A stretch of 64,000 nucleotides of DNA from Candidatus Dadabacteria bacterium (GCA_009840385.1 VXNX01000013.1:671221-735220), one strand, 5' to 3'. Shown: positions 52,328-62,082, counted from the first letter of the stretch. Translations and numbers: made by a program. Notes: generated by a model from the sequence alone, not told the origin.

Positions 52328-52357
52328 TTGACAGTCCTTTTGTTTTTTTGTTTTAAT
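52328..52357 (+). promoter_or_regulatory. Strong sigma70-type promoter of the Cache-like gene
   Basis: TTGACA at 52328-52333, an 18-bp spacer, and TTTAAT (5 of 6) at 52352-52357. The ATG at 52439 has AAGGAGG nearby. Confidence 0.65.
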
Positions 52358-52438
52358 TGGAAAATAAATTCTATAGGTGACCCGGCGAGAGCATGGGTTC
52401 CTAGAGTTTAACCTGACTGAATCAATAAGGAGGATATA

Positions 52439-53545
52439 ATGAAAATCTTAATGAGAAACACAGCTTTTAAGACCGCGATGCTTGCGGGCCTTTTTTCATG
52501 TTTGCTGGCACTTGCTGTTGTCTTTTTCGGTACTGCGGATTTTGTGCATGCCACCCATGACGAAGAACCTAGTATAACGGCGGATCAAGTAGAAACCGAA
52601 GCGCAGCTTGAACAGTTTGTAAAAGAGGCGGTCGATGCCTATTACATAGACTTTATCATGAAGCATCACTGTGACTTTACCGGTCATACAATTACTGTTC
52701 CGGGATTTGGCACGTTTGATGGGCAAACGATTAATGCCCTTCTTCCAGGCCTTCCTACGTCCCAGATAAAGGGTTTCATACCTCAATTTTCTAGTATAGC
52801 CTTAGAGGATGTTTGCGACCTTGAACAACCTTTCCATGAGGTGTTTGGTAGAGCAGACGGATATTGGAAGTCGGGCTCCATATACCTTTTTATTATGAAT
52901 GATCAAGGAGAGATGCTTTATCATGGAACAGAGCCAAGTGTTGAGGGCACTACTCTGGATGCCAGGGACGCGGACGGAAGAGATGTCCTTGAGGAAATTA
53001 CTGACGAGATAGAGACTCCCAGTAACGCCGGCATTGTTCGGTATTGCTGGGATGATCCGACCGTAATGAATGACGACAACCGCGATGAGAATGGAAACCG
53101 CATTGCAGGAGAGGCCCCTGGTGACTCCTGGAAAACTAGCTACGTTGTGGATCCCTTTGAGTACTTGGGAATAAACCCACCCATGGGTTCTCCGGGTGTT
53201 ATTTTCGGTTCCGGTATTTATCCGAAAACAGGTGCCCCGCCTTCGGGATGCCGAATAGTTACGGATGACGAGCCTGAGCCAATGGAGCCTGAACCCATGG
53301 AACCCGAGCCAATGGAGCCTGAACCCATGGAACCCGAGCCAATGGAGCCTGAACCCATGGAGCCTGAGCCAATGGAGCCTGAGGAGGTCACTTCTGTTAG
53401 CGGAGGAGGTTGTGCAATTGCGGCGGGAAGCAGCAGTACTCCTCGGAATAATGCGTTCAACCTGCTGTTGATAGTGTCTGCATTGCTTTTTACCGTATCT
53501 TTCGGAGGCCGTGCAGTGAGCAGACGGAACGACATTCGGTCTTAG
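52439..53545 (+). CDS. Cache-like secreted protein with MEPEP repeats and sortase-type C-terminal tail
   Basis: A 368-residue exported protein. A signal peptide (residues 1-38) is followed by a region (about 55-240) resembling a single Cache domain: GSIYLFIMNDQGEMLYHG, DARDADG and IVRYCWDDP. Residues 279-316 are a MEPEP repeat. The C-terminus has a GGGC motif (C325), a membrane helix (341-357) and Arg residues, the tripartite form of JDVT/MYXO-CTERM-type sorting tails. It should be cleaved or lipid-linked at the cysteine and displayed on the surface. No sortase, rhombosortase or similar enzyme is in the window. Its own promoter and terminator make it a single-gene unit. Ligand unknown. Confidence 0.6.
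   Translation: MKILMRNTAFKTAMLAGLFSCLLALAVVFFGTADFVHATHDEEPSITADQVETEAQLEQFVKEAVDAYYIDFIMKHHCDFTGHTITVPGFGTFDGQTINALLPGLPTSQIKGFIPQFSSIALEDVCDLEQPFHEVFGRADGYWKSGSIYLFIMNDQGEMLYHGTEPSVEGTTLDARDADGRDVLEEITDEIETPSNAGIVRYCWDDPTVMNDDNRDENGNRIAGEAPGDSWKTSYVVDPFEYLGINPPMGSPGVIFGSGIYPKTGAPPSGCRIVTDDEPEPMEPEPMEPEPMEPEPMEPEPMEPEPMEPEPMEPEEVTSVSGGGCAIAAGSSSTPRNNAFNLLLIVSALLFTVSFGGRAVSRRNDIRS
53270..53385 (+). repeat. 15-bp tandem repeat encoding MEPEP
   Basis: About seven and a half copies of a 15-bp unit alternating between two spellings (GAGCCAATGGAGCCT and GAACCCATGGAACCC), so a 30-bp higher-order repeat is visible. It encodes the Met-Glu-Pro-Glu-Pro spacer. Copy number could vary by slippage. Confidence 0.9.
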
Positions 53546-53612
53546 TTTTTAGAGATGTTTTTTGACTAAGGCACCTCCGCAGAGCGGATTGGTGTTTTAG
53601 CTTAGACAATTA

Positions 53613-53646
53613 AAGGGGGAGCGTCGCTTGACGCCCCCCTTTTTTT
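53613..53646 (+). terminator. Intrinsic terminator after the Cache-like gene
   Basis: Stem GGGGG-a-GCGTC / GACGC-CCCCC with a GCTT loop, followed by seven T. It also lies at the 3' end of the convergent hsp20 gene. Confidence 0.9.
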
Positions 53647-53648
53647 GA

Positions 53649-54068
53649 TCAGTTCACCTCTATTTTCTTTGAAGGTTCATCCTGCTTTCTCGGTAGCGTG
53701 AGGTGCAGGACGCCGTCTTTGTACTCGGCTTTTATGTTTTCTCTGTCTATGTTGTCGTCAAGAAAAAAACTTCTCTCAAACGCTCCGTAGGATCTCTCGA
53801 CCCTGAGATATCCTTCCTTTTCGGTCTTGTTCTCAAGCTTTTTTTCTCCCTTTATCATAAGCCGGTTGTCCTTTACGTCTATGTCGAGGTCTTCCCTGCT
53901 TACCCCGGGCAATTCCGCCGATAAAACGAAATTGTTTCCGTCGTCAAAGATATCAACTCTCGGACTCCGGCCACTCTCCGCCGCATCGGAATCAAAAACC
54001 CTTGGGAAGACGCTTGCGAAATTACGAAAGACGTTAGCCGGCTCCCACAGATTTACCGCATATTTCAT
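53649..54068 (-). CDS. Hsp20/alpha-crystallin small heat shock protein
   Basis: A 139-residue holdase. The alpha-crystallin domain covers residues about 40-130 with ELPGVSREDLDIDVKDN, LMIKGEKK, YGAFERSFFLDDNID and the GVLHLTLPR strand. The C-terminal IxI/V-type tail is KKIEVN. It binds unfolding proteins until ATP-dependent chaperones or Lon act. The upstream sequence has TTGAGT and TAATAT 16 bp apart on the minus strand; a heat-shock sigma site is not clear. Confidence 0.93.
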   Translation of the reverse strand: MKYAVNLWEPANVFRNFASVFPRVFDSDAAESGRSPRVDIFDDGNNFVLSAELPGVSREDLDIDVKDNRLMIKGEKKLENKTEKEGYLRVERSYGAFERSFFLDDNIDRENIKAEYKDGVLHLTLPRKQDEPSKKIEVN

Positions 54069-54227
54069 TGTTTTTACCTCTGTTTAAATGGATTTTTTAT
54101 CCCCGTTTTCCCTTCCACAGTTCCATATTAATCATCATCCGGGGCCACTCAAGGAAGAAATTTTTTATTTTCTCCGGGTTGTATTTCCCGCCAAATAATG
54201 GTTTGTTTGATTACGGGAGAACCATTC

Positions 54228-55916
54228 ATGGCGAGACTACAGGGCGGATACTTGGTTTCCAAAGCTCTTTACGACCTGGGAGTGAGGGATGTCTTTACCT
54301 TGGGAGGGGGACACATAAACCCTGTTTACAGGGCCTGCACGGATCTCGGCATAAGGCTTGTCGACACCCACCATGAGCAGGGAGCCGCAATGGCGGCGGA
54401 TGCCTACGGAAGACTCAGAAGAGTGCCGGGGATATGCCTTGTGACGGCGGGCCCCGGTCTCACAAACGCCCTTACGGGTGTTTCGGGTTCCTACCTTGCC
54501 AATTCTCCAATGATGCTGATTTCGGGACGTTCGGGGATCGAGGAGAACGACAGAATGTCCCTTCAGGAAATAGACCAGGAAGCGATCGTAAGACCCGTTA
54601 CGAAGTGGGCTAGGACGGTTTACGAAGTCGGAAGACTCGAAGAGTACGTCTCGGCCGCCTACGGAGCCGCAATCTCTGCCAGGCCGGGGCCCGTGTACCT
54701 TGGAATGTCCTACGAGGTTCTCTATCCGAGCTGCGACGAGAGGGAAGCTTCCCCTGCGAGGGCTCCCGTTCCCGATACGGACTGCGAACCGCCTGAGCGC
54801 AAGATATCGGAGTTTTTCCGGTTGCTTTCCGCCTCGAAAAGGCCCGTTGTGGTTGTCGGAAGCGGCGGGTGGTATTCTGGGGCCGAGCAAAGTATTTTGG
54901 AATTCGCAGAAAGACTCGGGGCGCCTTTTTTCACGCTTAACATGGGAAGAGGCATCCTGCCGGACAACCACAAATGTTGCTTCGGGGCCGCTTCCCCGGC
55001 AAGTCCCGGGGGATTCAGGGAAATAAGCGCGAATACGGACCTTGTAATCCTCCTCGGCATAAGGCTCAGCATCTATGCCGGGTTCGGAAACACCATAAAC
55101 CCTAATGCCAAAACGGTACAGGTGGATATTAACCCAGAGGAAATAGGAAGGAACCGCCCGGCCGATCTCGGGGTCGTCTGCGATCTCGATTCTTTTCTCG
55201 CAAAGGCTAATCTCTACGCACGGGAAAACAAGGCAAGTCTCAATTTCAGTTCCTGGATGAAGGAGGCCCGCTCCGCAAGGTCCCGCGCCCGCGCGGCGTT
55301 TCGCCGGACCGTTTCCAAATCGAAAGGAATCCACCCGGCCGCGGTAGCAAAAACTGTTTCTGACTACCTTGGGGGAGAAGGGGTAATCGCGGTTGATGGC
55401 GGGGACTGCCAGTCATGGACCGACCTTTCATCCGAAGTGAGAAAACCTGGACATTACTTAAAGGGAGGCCCGCTCGGGTGCATGGGCGTCGGAGTTCCTT
55501 TCGCCCTCGGGGCAAAGGTGGCCTTTCCCGAAAAGCCCGTGGCTCTTGTGACCGGGGACGGAGCCGTGGCCATGAACTTCATGGAGATGGAAACCGCCGT
55601 GAGACACTCCATCCCGTTTGTAGCTGTGGTCTGCAACGATTCCGCGTGGGGAATGACCAAGCACCAGATAGAGATAACCTATCCGGATGCGGGAGCGACC
55701 CAGGGCGTGGATCTCGGTTTTGTGGATTTTCACGAAATAATAAAAGCGATGGGCGGGTACGGAGAGAAGATAGAAAACATAAAAGACCTGACCCCAGCAT
55801 TGGAAAGGGCCTTTTCTTCGGGGCTTCCGGCGGTTCTTAACGTGAGAACAGATCCGGACGCTGTGAGCGGCGCCACGCGTGTGATCACGGAGATGATGAT
55901 GAGGGCGATGGACTGA
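54228..55916 (+). CDS. Thiamine-diphosphate-dependent enzyme (acetolactate synthase large-subunit-like)
   Basis: A 562-residue enzyme with the three domains of the acetohydroxyacid synthase / 2-hydroxyacyl-CoA lyase family. The activating Glu is in THHEQGAAMAADAYGR near residue 50. The central FAD/NAD-like domain follows, and the ThDP motif GDGAVAMNFMEMETA...CND is near 442-470. MGVGVPFALGAKVA is typical. Products may be acetolactate, an aldehyde or a decarboxylated acyl-CoA; no ilvN or CoA gene adjoins it, so branched-chain synthesis is not implied. I chose the ATG at 54228 (GGGAG nine bases upstream) over one at 54198. Confidence 0.83.
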   Translation: MARLQGGYLVSKALYDLGVRDVFTLGGGHINPVYRACTDLGIRLVDTHHEQGAAMAADAYGRLRRVPGICLVTAGPGLTNALTGVSGSYLANSPMMLISGRSGIEENDRMSLQEIDQEAIVRPVTKWARTVYEVGRLEEYVSAAYGAAISARPGPVYLGMSYEVLYPSCDEREASPARAPVPDTDCEPPERKISEFFRLLSASKRPVVVVGSGGWYSGAEQSILEFAERLGAPFFTLNMGRGILPDNHKCCFGAASPASPGGFREISANTDLVILLGIRLSIYAGFGNTINPNAKTVQVDINPEEIGRNRPADLGVVCDLDSFLAKANLYARENKASLNFSSWMKEARSARSRARAAFRRTVSKSKGIHPAAVAKTVSDYLGGEGVIAVDGGDCQSWTDLSSEVRKPGHYLKGGPLGCMGVGVPFALGAKVAFPEKPVALVTGDGAVAMNFMEMETAVRHSIPFVAVVCNDSAWGMTKHQIEITYPDAGATQGVDLGFVDFHEIIKAMGGYGEKIENIKDLTPALERAFSSGLPAVLNVRTDPDAVSGATRVITEMMMRAMD

Positions 55917-55943
55917 AGCCGTTTTTACCTTCAGTCGTTTTTT
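55911..55943 (+). terminator. Terminator spanning both stop codons of the ThDP gene and lepA
   Basis: Perfect 8-bp stem GACTGAAG / CTTCAGTC with a 10-nt loop and a following T-run. The TGA stop of the ThDP enzyme is in the left arm; the right arm and T-run lie in the last codons of lepA on the other strand. Confidence 0.8.
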
Positions 55944-57727
55944 AACACGGCCAGAAAAGCTTCCTGCGGTATCTCCACCCTGCCTACCTGCTTCATCCTC
56001 TTTTTTCCCTCTTTCTGTTTTTCAAGAAGCTTCCTTTTCCTGGTGACGTCTCCACCGTAGCACTTGGAGGTAACGTCTTTTCTCATCGCCTTTACCGATT
56101 CGCGGGCTATCACCCGGCTTCCGATCGTCGCCTGTATGACCACCTCGTAGAGCTGGCGGGGAATTAGCGAGCGGAGCTTCACTATAAGTTCCCTCCCCCT
56201 CTCGTATGCCTTGTCCTTGTGGGAAATTATCGAGAGCGCGTCAACCGGGTTTCCGTTAACGAGGATATCAAGCTTTATGAGGTTCGAGTCCTTGTATCCC
56301 GCGGGTTCGTAGTCCATCGAGGCATACCCCTTGGTGACGGATTTTAGAGTGTCGTAGAAATCGTAGACTATTTCCGCAAGCGGGAGTTCGTACTCGATTA
56401 TGGCCCTGTTTTCGGTCACGTAGCTCAGATTTTTCTGTATTCCCCTTCTTTTTTCACAAAGCTCGAATATCTGTCCAAGATAGTCCGAAGGGGTATGAAC
56501 GGACACGAACACGTAAGGTTCCTGGAGTCGGGCGGAACGGTCTCCGGTCGGAAGTTCGCTGGGGTTGTCGACATACACTTCCCTTCCTCCCGGATAAATG
56601 GCCCTGTAAATGACCGTGGGGGCGGTCGTTATGAGATTTACTTCGAATTCCCTCTCCACTCTCTCCCGCACGATCTCCATATGGAGAAGTCCAAGAAAAC
56701 CGCAGCGGAATCCGAATCCGAGCGCAAGCGATGTCTCCGGTTCGTAAACGAGAGACGAGTCATTTAGCTTGAGTTTTTCGAGTCCCTCTTTCAGTTTGTC
56801 GTAATCTCCCGTGTCGATCGGGTAGAGTCCGCTGAAGACCATGGGCTTTATGACCTTGAATCCTTCAAGGGGCTTTTCAGTGGGGGAATCGGCCGCCGTT
56901 ATTGTGTCCCCGACCCCCGCTTCGCCGATTTCCTTTATCGAGGCAGTTATGAATCCGACCTGTCCCGCTCCTAGCTGCTCAAGTTCCGTTGCCTGCGGAG
57001 CGAACGTGCCTATTTTCCTGACTTCGTATTTCTTGCCGGTTGCCATTAGCTTGATGTTCATGCCGAGTCTTACGGTTCCTTCGTATATCCTTACCAGCAT
57101 CACGACGCCTTGGTACGAATCGAACCAGCTGTCGAATATGAGCGCCTTGAGCCTTGAGTCCTCGGGGCTTTTCGGGGGTGGTATGAGCGCCACGATCGAT
57201 TCCAGTATTTCCTTAGTGCCGGTTCCTTCCTTGGCACTTGCCAAAACGGCATCTTCTGTGGAGATTCCGACTATGTCCTCTATCTCTTTTTTCACCCTGT
57301 CGGGTTCTGCGGAAGGCAGGTCTATTTTGTTTACGACGGGGACGAGTTCAAGCCCGGAGTCGGCGGCCAGATAGGCGTGGGCAAGCGTCTGGGCCTCAAC
57401 TCCCTGGGAGGCGTCAACGACCAGTAGAGCTCCCTCGCACGCTATCAGGCTTCGCGACACTTCATAGCTGAAATCGACGTGCCCGGGAGTGTCTATAAGG
57501 TTGAATTCGTATGTTCTGCCGTCGTCAGCCTTGTACTTGAGCCTGACCGCCTGAGCTTTTATCGTTATTCCCCTTTCCCTCTCTATCTCCATGTTGTCCA
57601 GGAACTGCTCGGTTTTCTCGCGTTCGCTTAGGGTGCCGGTGAACTCAAGGAGCCTGTCGGCGAGAGTTGACTTGCCGTGATCGACGTGGGCTATTATAGA
57701 GAAATTTCGAATTAGGTCTGTTTCCAT
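55931..57727 (-). CDS. lepA: Elongation factor 4
   Basis: A 598-residue translational GTPase that promotes back-translocation and ribosome assembly. G motifs: [15 protein letters not shown] (G1, residues 10-24), RGITIKAQ (G2), DTPGHVDF (G3), NKIDLPSA (G4). The C-terminal LepA-specific domain carries [15 protein letters not shown] and [16 protein letters not shown]. The frame is open eight codons further, but the ATG at 57727 gives the usual [11 protein letters not shown] start. Its last codons form part of a terminator for the convergent gene. Confidence 0.96.
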   Translation of the reverse strand: METDLIRNFSIIAHVDHGKSTLADRLLEFTGTLSEREKTEQFLDNMEIERERGITIKAQAVRLKYKADDGRTYEFNLIDTPGHVDFSYEVSRSLIACEGALLVVDASQGVEAQTLAHAYLAADSGLELVPVVNKIDLPSAEPDRVKKEIEDIVGISTEDAVLASAKEGTGTKEILESIVALIPPPKSPEDSRLKALIFDSWFDSYQGVVMLVRIYEGTVRLGMNIKLMATGKKYEVRKIGTFAPQATELEQLGAGQVGFITASIKEIGEAGVGDTITAADSPTEKPLEGFKVIKPMVFSGLYPIDTGDYDKLKEGLEKLKLNDSSLVYEPETSLALGFGFRCGFLGLLHMEIVRERVEREFEVNLITTAPTVIYRAIYPGGREVYVDNPSELPTGDRSARLQEPYVFVSVHTPSDYLGQIFELCEKRRGIQKNLSYVTENRAIIEYELPLAEIVYDFYDTLKSVTKGYASMDYEPAGYKDSNLIKLDILVNGNPVDALSIISHKDKAYERGRELIVKLRSLIPRQLYEVVIQATIGSRVIARESVKAMRKDVTSKCYGGDVTRKRKLLEKQKEGKKRMKQVGRVEIPQEAFLAVLKND

Positions 57728-57896
57728 GATCAGGCTGAAAGTATAAAGCAATGTACTTATGTTTCAAACGCCGGAAAAACCCATTGCGCCTGAATGAAAT
57801 CCGATCGTCCGCACTTGCTCCGCGATGGTCTTTCTTAGGATTTGTAAAGAACGGTAATTACTCCTAGATTTTTTGTTTTCCCGTAGATATTAGGGG

Positions 57897-57926
57897 TTTA
57901 AACTATGCTGTGTTCTGTGTTATAAT
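57897..57926 (+). promoter_or_regulatory. Promoter of the TonB-dependent receptor
   Basis: TTTAAA (4 of 6) at 57897-57902, an 18-bp spacer, and a perfect TATAAT at 57921-57926. The ATG at 57963 is preceded by GGAGG. Confidence 0.6.
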
Positions 57927-57962
57927 CGGAAATCTGCATTGTTTGAGTTATGGAGGATCAAG

Positions 57963-60503
57963 ATGAAGAAAGGAATTATTACAGGGCTTACAGCGTTGCT
58001 TTTCGCGGCTTTGTTAAGTCCCTTGGCGCAGTCTTACGAACTTGAAAAGCTGGTGGTGCTCGGCAGCCGTTTTCAGGAACGCAGCGTTTCGGATTCACCG
58101 GTTCCGGTTGATGTCATAACCGAAGAGGAAATTGTCGCCACCGGACAGACCGAGGTAGGCAGGGTTATTCAGGAACTCATACCGTCTTTTAACTTTTCAA
58201 GCTCAACCATAAGCGACGGAACGGACGCTCTCCGTCCCGCTACGCTTCGGGGCTTGGGACCTGATCAGGTCCTGGTGCTGGTTAACGGAAAGCGCCGCCA
58301 CAAAAGCGCCCTTATACATGTAAACACATCCGTCGGACGTGGTACGGCGGGCGTTGACATGAACACAATTCCGGTAAGTGCGATAAAGAGAATCGAAGTT
58401 CTGAGGGACGGTTCTTCAGCCCAGTATGGCTCAGACGCTATCTCCGGCGTTATAAACATAATCCTTAAGGATGGCTACGATGGTAAGGTCGCGGCATCTG
58501 TGGGACAACTTTACGAAGGAGACGGAGAAACCGTGGTCGCGAGCATAAACAAGGGTTTTTCACTTGGCGGCGAAAGCGTCGTGAACGCTACGCTTGAAGT
58601 AAGGGACAGAAGTTCCTCCAACAGGGCTGGGGTCATGGGAGATATTCAGTATCCGGGCAGCGAATGTCTTGACGAGAACGGAAATACGGCACCGTGCGGA
58701 AGCCTGAGCGGTCCGCGGACGCTTTCGGCCAGTAGCGTGAACGACCCCGAGCGCGCTTTTGACAGGGACAGGTTCCGGGTAGGTGATGCTGACTCCACCC
58801 ACGTAAGCTTCGTGCTCAACATGAGGGGACCGGTGGATTTTATGGACGGGGAGGTATACAGCTTCTTTGACTTGTCCACAAGGGAAAATGAGAGCGGAGG
58901 TTTTTACAGAAGGGCAAATCAGCTTGACAGAAACCCCGCCGGATCAGATTACCCGGATGGTTTTCTTCCTCTTATCAACACCCGTATAAATGATATCGCG
59001 TTCGGTGCGGGTTTCGAGGGAAACCTTACCGACAGCGTCAAAATGGACGCGAGTTATGTAGTGGGCGGAAACACTTTTTCCTTCGAAATCACTGATTCCC
59101 ATAACGCCTCATGGGTCAGGTGTCATACCGGTGAAGCGGAGCAATGTCTCTCCGACGTGGATTACACCGGCTCAATTCCATTGTCTGCCGACGCGGGAGA
59201 GTTGAAGCTTTTTCAGCACACCGTGAATCTTGATTTTACGACTCCTTTTACGTTTGGAAATCTCGCTTGGGGAGGTGAGTACAGAAGGGAGGAATATGAA
59301 ATAGAAGCCGGTGAAGCGTATTCATATGAAGACTACGATGGTCCCGGAGGTAGAGGGTCTCCCGGAATACAGGTGTTTCCCGGTTTCAAACCCAGCAATG
59401 AGCTTTCAGAAACGAGGGATGCTTTTTCCGCTTACGCCGACGCGGAATTTGACGTAGGGGAGATGCTGCTTTTAAGTCCTGCGGTGCGCTACGAGAACTA
59501 CAGCGATTTCGGAAACACCTTTAACGGAAAACTCTCTGCCCGAGCTGCGCTTTCCGATTCTTTTGCCTTGCGCGGTTCTGCGAGCACGGGTTTTAGGGCT
59601 CCTTCCATGCAGCAGATTTATTTCAATAACGTCTCGACGCAGTTCAATCTCAATCCGGACACGGGAGAGTTTGATGCATTTGAAGTGGGAACTTTCCGTA
59701 ATGACAGTGATCTGGCAAGAATGATAGGAATTCCGGAACTTAAAGAAGAAACCTCAAGGAATTTCAGTGCCGGCTTTGTGTTCAATCCCCTTCCTGCTTT
59801 GACGATTACAACCGATTTTTACTACATACTTATTGACGACCGCATTATCCTAAGCGGCAGGATTAGCGAGGGCAATGAAGCTATTCCTCAATCGGTAAGG
59901 GACAGCATTGGGATACAGCAGGGTCAGTTCTTCATGAATGCAGCGGACACTACAACCAAAGGGGTGGACGTGGTTGCGAGCTTCGATCATTCCTTTGCCG
60001 ACAATTCCACTTTGAAGATCGTTTTGGCCGGAACGGTAAACGAAACCGAGATCACGGACGTGAATCTTCCGCTTGGCCTTCCCGAGGAGCTTTTTACAGC
60101 GCAAGACCGTTCGATCGTGGAAGAGTGGCAGCCTAAAGACCGTTTCTCCCTTTCCGGCTCTTATTCGAAAGGATTCGCTTCCCTGCTGGTTGCTGTTCAC
60201 CGTTACGGAGAGTATACGGTTCTCGACGGTGGAAAAAGCCAGACTTACGGAGCAAAGTACCTGACCGATGCGAATCTTAGCTTGGACTTGGGTAAAGTCG
60301 GAATGTTTAAGATCGGAGCGAACAACCTTTTTGACGTAAAACCCGACAAAAACGAGATCGGCCAGTCAAGAGGCGGTATCATATACGATCACGACGGATC
60401 CCCTATAGTGAATTCTCCTGGAGTTTTCACTTATTCCCGACGTTCAGCGCCTTTCGGATTTAACGGCGGTTATTACTACTTGGCTTACGAGTACAGCTTC
60501 TGA
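57963..60503 (+). CDS. TonB-dependent outer-membrane receptor
   Basis: An 846-residue receptor with a signal peptide (residues 1-24), a plug domain (about 30-160: SDSPVPVDVITEEEI as TonB-box-like start, RPATLRGLGPDQVLVLVNGKRRH, RIEVLRDGSSAQYGSDAISGVINI) and a 22-strand barrel ending in YSF. It imports a bound ligand using TonB energy. The plug resembles the large group often annotated as iron or sugar receptors, but the ligand cannot be told; no TonB, ExbB or transport gene adjoins it. GGAGG seven bases before the ATG sets the start rather than the ATG at 57939. Confidence 0.93.
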   Translation: MKKGIITGLTALLFAALLSPLAQSYELEKLVVLGSRFQERSVSDSPVPVDVITEEEIVATGQTEVGRVIQELIPSFNFSSSTISDGTDALRPATLRGLGPDQVLVLVNGKRRHKSALIHVNTSVGRGTAGVDMNTIPVSAIKRIEVLRDGSSAQYGSDAISGVINIILKDGYDGKVAASVGQLYEGDGETVVASINKGFSLGGESVVNATLEVRDRSSSNRAGVMGDIQYPGSECLDENGNTAPCGSLSGPRTLSASSVNDPERAFDRDRFRVGDADSTHVSFVLNMRGPVDFMDGEVYSFFDLSTRENESGGFYRRANQLDRNPAGSDYPDGFLPLINTRINDIAFGAGFEGNLTDSVKMDASYVVGGNTFSFEITDSHNASWVRCHTGEAEQCLSDVDYTGSIPLSADAGELKLFQHTVNLDFTTPFTFGNLAWGGEYRREEYEIEAGEAYSYEDYDGPGGRGSPGIQVFPGFKPSNELSETRDAFSAYADAEFDVGEMLLLSPAVRYENYSDFGNTFNGKLSARAALSDSFALRGSASTGFRAPSMQQIYFNNVSTQFNLNPDTGEFDAFEVGTFRNDSDLARMIGIPELKEETSRNFSAGFVFNPLPALTITTDFYYILIDDRIILSGRISEGNEAIPQSVRDSIGIQQGQFFMNAADTTTKGVDVVASFDHSFADNSTLKIVLAGTVNETEITDVNLPLGLPEELFTAQDRSIVEEWQPKDRFSLSGSYSKGFASLLVAVHRYGEYTVLDGGKSQTYGAKYLTDANLSLDLGKVGMFKIGANNLFDVKPDKNEIGQSRGGIIYDHDGSPIVNSPGVFTYSRRSAPFGFNGGYYYLAYEYSF

Positions 60504-60526
60504 GAACATTTCAGTTAGACGATATT

Positions 60527-60566
60527 TTCCTGCCGGGACATAACTTATCCCGGCAGGAATTTCTTC
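60527..60566. terminator. Bidirectional terminator between the receptor and aldehyde dehydrogenase
   Basis: A perfect 12-bp stem TTCCTGCCGGGA / TCCCGGCAGGAA (60527-60538 and 60548-60559) with a 9-nt loop. T-rich sequence follows on the plus strand and A-rich sequence precedes it, so it may serve both convergent genes. Confidence 0.8.
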
Positions 60567-60574
60567 CAATTTCC

Positions 60575-61969
60575 TCATATCGCGGATGATCTTATTACCA
60601 TAAGCTTTTCATGGGTCATCTCCCGCATCGTATAAGGAATTCCTCCCGTTCCGATTCCCGAGTGTCCAGCTCCCCGAAAAGGCATCCAGTCGACCCGAAA
60701 CGCGGTGTGGTCGTTTACAAGCACCGACGCCGCTTTTAATTTCCTTACAGCTTCAAGGGCGCTGTCGATGTTCTTAGTGAACACCGACGCCTGAAACGAG
60801 TAGGGGAGACTGTTCGCGAGCTCTATGGCCTCTTCCATTTTTTCGTAAGAGTAGACGGCTATAACGGGTCCGAAGATCTCACTACGCGAGAGTCTGCAGT
60901 CTTGCGACGGATTAAGGATTACAGTCGGTTCATAGCAGGTCTTTCCGATTTTTCTGCCTCCGCAAAGAAGCTTCCCGTTTTTCCTCAAGGCCTCTTTTAC
61001 CCAGGTATGGACTCTTGAGACCTCCCTCGGACTTATGAGAGGGCCTATCTGCGTTTCTTCGCTCATCGGGTCTCCGACTTTTGCCTCAAGGGCGAGTTTT
61101 TTTAGTCCTTCGGCGACCTTTTTAACTACCGAACTCTGCGCGAAAACCCTCTGCACGGAAACGCAGACCTGTCCTGCGTGATAGAATCCGCCTTTTGCTA
61201 GGAGAGGGAGCATGTCGGCCATGTCGGCGTCGCGCTCAACTATCACGGGAGCCGCACCTCCGTGCTCAAGGGCGCATCTTGCTCCAGGCGCGAGTTTTGA
61301 CCTCAGATGCCATCCCACTTTCGCGGAGCCTATGAACGTAAGGTAGTCGACCCTTTTGTCGGTGGCCAGCGCTTCCGCGAGCGTATCGTCCACTACAACT
61401 GCTCGGGCCCATTGTTCCGGGAGGCCGCTTTCGTAAAGGGCTTCAAGAAGGTTAAGGCAGGAGAGGGGAGTGTTGAGCGCGGGCTTTATGATTACTGGGC
61501 AGCCGACGGCCACCGCGGGTATTACCTGGTGAACGGCGAGATTGAAGGGATGGTTAAAGGCTGAGATGGCCACCACAACCCCTATCGGTTCCCTGATGGT
61601 AAAGGCCATCCTGTTAAGCGAAGCCGCGTTTGAGCCCATAGGTATTTCCTCTCCCCCCAGGGCAGAAAGGGACTCAATCGCCACCTTTATTCCGTTTATG
61701 GCTCTTGTGATCTCGGCTCTGGTATCAATGAGGGGTTTTCCGCCCTCCGCGGCGGCATCCGCTACGATGCGGTCGTAGTTTCTCTCGACAAACAACCTCG
61801 TTCGCTCGAGGATCTCTATTCTTTTCGGAAGGGGAATTCTCCCTGACGGGTCATCGGCAAGAGCCCTAGCTGTGGAGAGTGCTTTCTGCATCTCCCTTTT
61901 TCCGGTCACGGGAATTTTTCTTATGAGTTTTTCGTCGTAGGCTCCGAGGACATCAAGTGTTTTCGGCAT
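60575..61969 (-). CDS. Aldehyde dehydrogenase (NAD(P)+-dependent, lactaldehyde/GAPN-like group)
   Basis: A 464-residue enzyme with the ALDH catalytic set: N in ISAFNHPFNLAVH (near residue 143), E in ALEHGGAAPVIV (near 237), and the nucleophile C in HAGQVCVSVQRV (near 271). KPALNTPLS near 166-174 and EIFGPVIAVYSY near 360-370 are typical. It oxidises an aldehyde to an acid; substrate is unknown, with archaeal lactaldehyde or non-phosphorylating glyceraldehyde-3-phosphate dehydrogenase as nearest by pattern. GGAGG eight bases before the ATG at 61969 sets the start. Confidence 0.9.
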   Translation of the reverse strand: MPKTLDVLGAYDEKLIRKIPVTGKREMQKALSTARALADDPSGRIPLPKRIEILERTRLFVERNYDRIVADAAAEGGKPLIDTRAEITRAINGIKVAIESLSALGGEEIPMGSNAASLNRMAFTIREPIGVVVAISAFNHPFNLAVHQVIPAVAVGCPVIIKPALNTPLSCLNLLEALYESGLPEQWARAVVVDDTLAEALATDKRVDYLTFIGSAKVGWHLRSKLAPGARCALEHGGAAPVIVERDADMADMLPLLAKGGFYHAGQVCVSVQRVFAQSSVVKKVAEGLKKLALEAKVGDPMSEETQIGPLISPREVSRVHTWVKEALRKNGKLLCGGRKIGKTCYEPTVILNPSQDCRLSRSEIFGPVIAVYSYEKMEEAIELANSLPYSFQASVFTKNIDSALEAVRKLKAASVLVNDHTAFRVDWMPFRGAGHSGIGTGGIPYTMREMTHEKLMVIRSSAI

Positions 61970-62082
61970 GCTTGTTACCTCCATAGCGCTTCGCGCGGGC
62001 GTTTTGTTTTTAGATACCTGATTTTAAGACACTTTACATGGACAGCACGGATGTTTATATTGAGAAACAAGAGGTCATCTTC

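Noticed and set aside
52126-52356. 76-codon frame in the gap upstream of the Cache-like gene
   Set aside because: No ribosome site, and it runs across the predicted promoter.
53270-53385. Regular repeats as a possible CRISPR array
   Set aside because: The units are contiguous without spacers and are in frame in a protein-coding gene.
54237-55334. 365-codon minus-strand frame opposite the ThDP enzyme
   Set aside because: Entirely within a well-recognised enzyme gene; no ribosome site.
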